This document shows positions 61,609 through 64,000 of a DNA stretch of 64,000 nt, in pieces. The position numbers were made by a program, and so were the translations under genes. The notes beneath the pieces are model-generated. The model was not told the DNA's origin and ran no database searches. It saw only the letters and a list, made by a program, of their open reading frames with translations. Numbering within the stretch: the stretch's first letter is position 1; each line of letters begins with the position of its first letter. The DNA is from Anaerolineales bacterium. Lineage in GTDB: Bacteria; Chloroflexota; Anaerolineae; Anaerolineales; UBA4823. The stretch spans positions 62,001 to 126,000 of the forward strand of contig JAFGQI010000015.1 in the NCBI GenBank assembly GCA_016935755.1, in the 5' to 3' direction.

Positions 61609-62688
61609 ATGAAAAATCTATCGAGACGAGATTTTCTCAAAATAAGCGGGCTTGCCCTGGGCAGCCTGGCGTTTGGTCCAGTCTATCCATATGGAGAAGA
61701 GCAGGACCAGGGTTTGTTGGCGCGAGTGGCTTCCAAACAGGTGGATATTCGCTCTCGACCCAGTGATTCTGCCCCCATCACTGGGAATCGTTTCCGCGAT
61801 CAAATACTGCATATCTATGCAGAGATTCATCCCACAGATGCGCCCCGTTTTTACAATACACTCTGGTATCGGGTGTGGGGTGGTTATATTCACAGCGCCC
61901 ATCTGCAGGTTGTTCAAATTCGCTTGAACCAACCGGTAAATTGGATACCCGAATCCGGGCACCTGTGTGAAGTGACGATCCCCTACACAGTAGCTTACCA
62001 ATATAACAAATGGGATGGCTGGCTGCCGTGGCGCGGCTCTCGGTTGTATTATTCTTCTACCCATTGGGCAACGGGAGTAGAAGAAGGGCCAGATGGGCGA
62101 GCCTGGTACCAGGTGACCAATGAGCTCAGCACGACGGAAAAATACCTGGTGCCGGCAGAACATCTGCGCCTGATCAAACCAGAAGAATACTCCCCATTAA
62201 GTCCTCATGTACCGGCTGAGAAGAAACGTATTGAAGTATCATTAACCCAGCAGAAATTATTGGCTTTTGAAGATAATCAAGTGGTGTACGAGGCGAGCAT
62301 ATCATCGGGCATTCCTAAACGAAACCTACCGGCAGGAGAACTGCCTACTGCCACACCCGAAGGTCGTTTTACGATCTATTCCAAAATGCCTTCCAAACAT
62401 ATGGGCAGCGTAGCAGGGGGCGAGGAGGTTGAAGATAATGGCGGTTTCAGCCTGCCAGGGGTGCCCTGGACATGCTTCTTCCGCAGCCCTGGTGGTTACG
62501 CCCTGCATGGGACTTATTGGCACAACAACTTTGGCCTGCAGATGAGCCATGGCTGCATTAACATGCGCAATGAAGATGCCCGCTGGCTGTTTCGCTGGAC
62601 AACTCCGGTCTTCGATCCAATGAAAATCGAAAGCCGGGCGGATTGGGAGATGACTGGAAATGGCACCCTGGTACTGATTTATTCATGA
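61609..62688 (+). CDS. L,D-transpeptidase (YkuD) with Tat signal and SH3-like domain
   Basis: This enzyme forms 3-3 peptidoglycan cross-links or attaches proteins to the wall. The N terminus LSRRDFLKISGLALGSLAFG is a twin-arginine export signal. An SH3-like stretch (about residues 40-110, VDIRSRPSDSAPITGN...) precedes the YkuD domain from about residue 205 (RIEVSLTQQKLLAFEDN), with the active site HGTYWHNNFG and SHGCINM (catalytic Cys). The start ATG 61609 places the RR motif 5 residues in and avoids the -10 element. The 359-residue length is ordinary for this architecture. The next gene begins 44 bases downstream. Confidence 0.9.
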   Translation: MKNLSRRDFLKISGLALGSLAFGPVYPYGEEQDQGLLARVASKQVDIRSRPSDSAPITGNRFRDQILHIYAEIHPTDAPRFYNTLWYRVWGGYIHSAHLQVVQIRLNQPVNWIPESGHLCEVTIPYTVAYQYNKWDGWLPWRGSRLYYSSTHWATGVEEGPDGRAWYQVTNELSTTEKYLVPAEHLRLIKPEEYSPLSPHVPAEKKRIEVSLTQQKLLAFEDNQVVYEASISSGIPKRNLPAGELPTATPEGRFTIYSKMPSKHMGSVAGGEEVEDNGGFSLPGVPWTCFFRSPGGYALHGTYWHNNFGLQMSHGCINMRNEDARWLFRWTTPVFDPMKIESRADWEMTGNGTLVLIYS

Positions 62689-62702
62689 TAGTCGCTCCCC
62701 CA

Positions 62703-62708
62703 TATAAT
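62703..62708 (+). promoter_or_regulatory. -10 element for the AlkZ/YcaQ-like gene
   Basis: TATAAT 15 bases after the L,D-transpeptidase stop and 24 bases before ATG 62733; no clear -35. Confidence 0.45.
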
Positions 62709-62732
62709 CTGGGGTGCTTTGAGCCACTAGCG

Positions 62733-63587
62733 ATGGAGATTTTTCAAGAACGTTTACGCAAGTATCGGGCGCAAACCTTCCGTTTGGCTGCAGATCGAAG
62801 GTTAAAGGATCGCGATCAGGCAGTTGACTATGTTAATGAGCGGGGCTTTGTATATTTCTGGCCGATCACCGGGATACTTCTTCCAAGCCTGTGGGTGGCT
62901 GCTGCAGGAGACCGGCCAGTAGCCGACGAACATGATGACCCTGGTCATGTTACCTGGGGATGGAAAGACTCTCTTCTGGGGCAGCGCCTCTGGTACTACG
63001 CCAAGGTGCTGCGCAAAAAAGCGACCATGATCTCTCTGGGTGCGGCGCCTTATTTTTATGCTCTGTCGGAAAATTATGGCTCTGCAGAGGAGGATTATCT
63101 AATTCAATATGAACAGGGGCATCTGACTCAGGAAGCCAAGGTTCTCTATGAAGCGCTGCTGGATGAAGGCCCGCTGGATACAGTAGCGCTGCGACGGGTC
63201 ACACACATGTCCAGCCCCTCCAGCGAAGGGCGTTTTACCCGCGCCTTAAGCGATTTGCAGGCAGATTTTAAAATTCTGCCGGTTGCCGTGACCCAGGCGG
63301 GCGCCTGGCATTACGCCTTTGCCTATGATGTGGTTGCGCGCCATTATCCAGAACTTCCCGAACAGGCGCGAACCATTTCTGAAAGCGATGCCCGCCGGAA
63401 GCTGGTTGAGCTTTACTTCCATTCAGTAGGGGCTGCACAGGTGAACGATGTCTGCAAGTTATTTGGCTGGAAGCTGGCTGTGGTGGATCAAACCATCCAA
63501 CATCTGGTTGAATCAGGAGTACTCCAGCGAGGCCTGTCTCTGAATACCCGCCCAGGGGAATGGGTTGGTTTAGCAGAATTAACTTGA
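62733..63587 (+). CDS. AlkZ/YcaQ-like winged-helix protein (putative DNA glycosylase family)
   Basis: The 284-residue protein fits the HTH_42 (AlkZ/YcaQ) group, whose studied members unhook interstrand DNA crosslinks. Features consistent with this are a RGFVYFWPITGILLPSLW N-terminal region and repeated winged-helix units (EAKVLYEALLDEGPLDTVALRRVTHMS; ARRKLVELYFHSVGAAQVNDVCKLFGW; TIQHLVESGVLQRG). The catalytic QxQ/QxD motif of AlkZ is not evident to me, so it may be a non-catalytic relative. The track ORF begins at 62643, overlapping the L,D-transpeptidase; ATG 62733, 25 bases after a TATAAT (62703-62708), is preferred. Confidence in the family is moderate. Confidence 0.55.
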   Translation: MEIFQERLRKYRAQTFRLAADRRLKDRDQAVDYVNERGFVYFWPITGILLPSLWVAAAGDRPVADEHDDPGHVTWGWKDSLLGQRLWYYAKVLRKKATMISLGAAPYFYALSENYGSAEEDYLIQYEQGHLTQEAKVLYEALLDEGPLDTVALRRVTHMSSPSSEGRFTRALSDLQADFKILPVAVTQAGAWHYAFAYDVVARHYPELPEQARTISESDARRKLVELYFHSVGAAQVNDVCKLFGWKLAVVDQTIQHLVESGVLQRGLSLNTRPGEWVGLAELT

Positions 63588-63627
63588 GCTGTATGGTTTG
63601 GCTTACTGCATTGGCTTTAGCTGGGGG

Positions 63628-63633
63628 TATAAT
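63628..63633 (+). promoter_or_regulatory. -10 element for fbp
   Basis: TATAAT lies 41 bases after the AlkZ/YcaQ-like stop, followed by GGGAGAGGAG and the fbp ATG. Confidence 0.5.
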
Positions 63634-63656
63634 CACTTTGGGAGAGGAGCATGCCA

Positions 63657-64000
63657 ATGAAAGATGATCAAGCGGATCACTATCGCATCACCACGATTGA
63701 GAAGCACATCCTGGATCAGCAGCGGCAGTATCCAGAAGCGACAGGTATTTTAACCAGTCTGCTGTATGATATTGCTTTGGCGGGCAAGGTAATCTCCAGT
63801 AAGACGACCCGGGCGGGGTTGGCAGAAATTTTAGGCCGTACCGAAGAGGTCAATATTCAAGGAGAAATTGTCCAAAAATTGGATCAGTTTGCGGATCTGA
63901 CTATTTATCGGTTGAACGATCATACCGGACGATTGGCTGTGTTGGCTTCCGAAGAAAATGAATTGCCTCTGCCAATTCCTGAGCATTACCCCATCGGCAA
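63657..64000 (+). CDS. fbp: Fructose-1,6-bisphosphatase class I, N-terminal part (runs off the window)
   Basis: This gene is not in the ORF track because it is cut by the window end. The visible 114 codons read as class I FBPase: [63 protein letters not shown] and VLASEENE, which align with E. coli Fbp ([51 protein letters not shown]). The enzyme removes the 1-phosphate from fructose-1,6-bisphosphate in gluconeogenesis. ATG 63657 is chosen because AGGAG then has a 7-base spacing; ATG 63651 would be too close. It adds to pckA and ppdK as a gluconeogenic set. Confidence 0.9.
   Translation, partial: MKDDQADHYRITTIEKHILDQQRQYPEATGILTSLLYDIALAGKVISSKTTRAGLAEILGRTEEVNIQGEIVQKLDQFADLTIYRLNDHTGRLAVLASEENELPLPIPEHYPIG

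Overview
The window reads as core chromosome of a free-living bacterium, most likely a member of the Chloroflexota close to the Anaerolineae. That placement is inferred from the mix of genes: mreBCD with a complete minCDE, ferredoxin-dependent 2-oxoacid oxidoreductase, zinc-ribbon plus LysM proteins with Pro/Thr linkers, and ATP-dependent PEP carboxykinase. No 16S gene or other decisive marker is present. Genes are densely packed on both strands with many ATGA overlaps. I see no insertion sequence, prophage, integrase or CRISPR array. One tRNA gene (Gln, anticodon CUG) is present.

Layout. 1-3.9 kb: a BtuF-like binding protein and korAB (2-oxoacid:ferredoxin oxidoreductase). 4.0-11.7 kb: a shape and division cluster, mreBCD - PBP2 - minCDE - rodA. 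11.7-15.2 kb: gltX and glnS, convergent on a shared terminator, then tRNA-Gln. 15.2-27.4 kb: central carbon and lipid genes: sucCD, acpP, type 2 IPP isomerase, polyprenyl synthase, hemW, a membrane LysM protein, a mitochondrial-type citrate synthase, malate dehydrogenase, thioredoxin reductase and pckA. 27.6-32.6 kb: pnp and rpsO, a HEAT-like protein, a LOG-family protein and a MazG-like pyrophosphohydrolase. 32.7-43.6 kb: a DppBC-like permease pair, a DHH-CBS-nucleotidyltransferase fusion, acetyltransferases, PduO-type cobalamin adenosyltransferase, an MBL hydrolase, a DsbA-like protein, a lipase-like hydrolase, a TPR protein and a double-HTH protein. 43.7-49.5 kb: a CpaF-type ATPase and a two-component signalling block. 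49.5-53.4 kb: a second tRNA nucleotidyltransferase, hpt, tdk, and a ribosomal operon rplU-rpmA-rpmE. 53.6-55.9 kb: a secreted subtilase with a long hexapeptide repeat tail. 56-64 kb: ppdK, an ABC exporter, a Tat-type L,D-transpeptidase, an AlkZ/YcaQ-like protein and the start of class I fructose-1,6-bisphosphatase.

How the genes fit together. korAB, sucCD, mdh, gltA, pckA, ppdK and fbp cover most of a TCA segment together with the PEP/pyruvate node and gluconeogenesis. fni and the polyprenyl synthase form an isoprenoid pair. mre/PBP2/rodA and minCDE couple elongation to septum placement. The two class II nucleotidyltransferases suggest divided CC- and A-addition at tRNA 3' ends.

Most notable points. 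(1) A c-di-GMP-I (GEMM-I) type riboswitch, with its own promoter and a terminator-like hairpin, lies in the leader of the repeat-tailed subtilase. (2) That subtilase ends in about 28 tandem FWSDGG/FWSDGR-type hexapeptides. (3) bL31 is fused to a domain resembling the C-terminal domain of RNA polymerase alpha. (4) A histidine kinase carries a zinc ribbon and an MshEN-like (c-di-GMP-binding type) motif. (5) Several promoters use an extended -10 (TGNTATAAT), and some appear to produce leaderless mRNAs. All functional statements are read from sequence and remembered family features. No database search was run.
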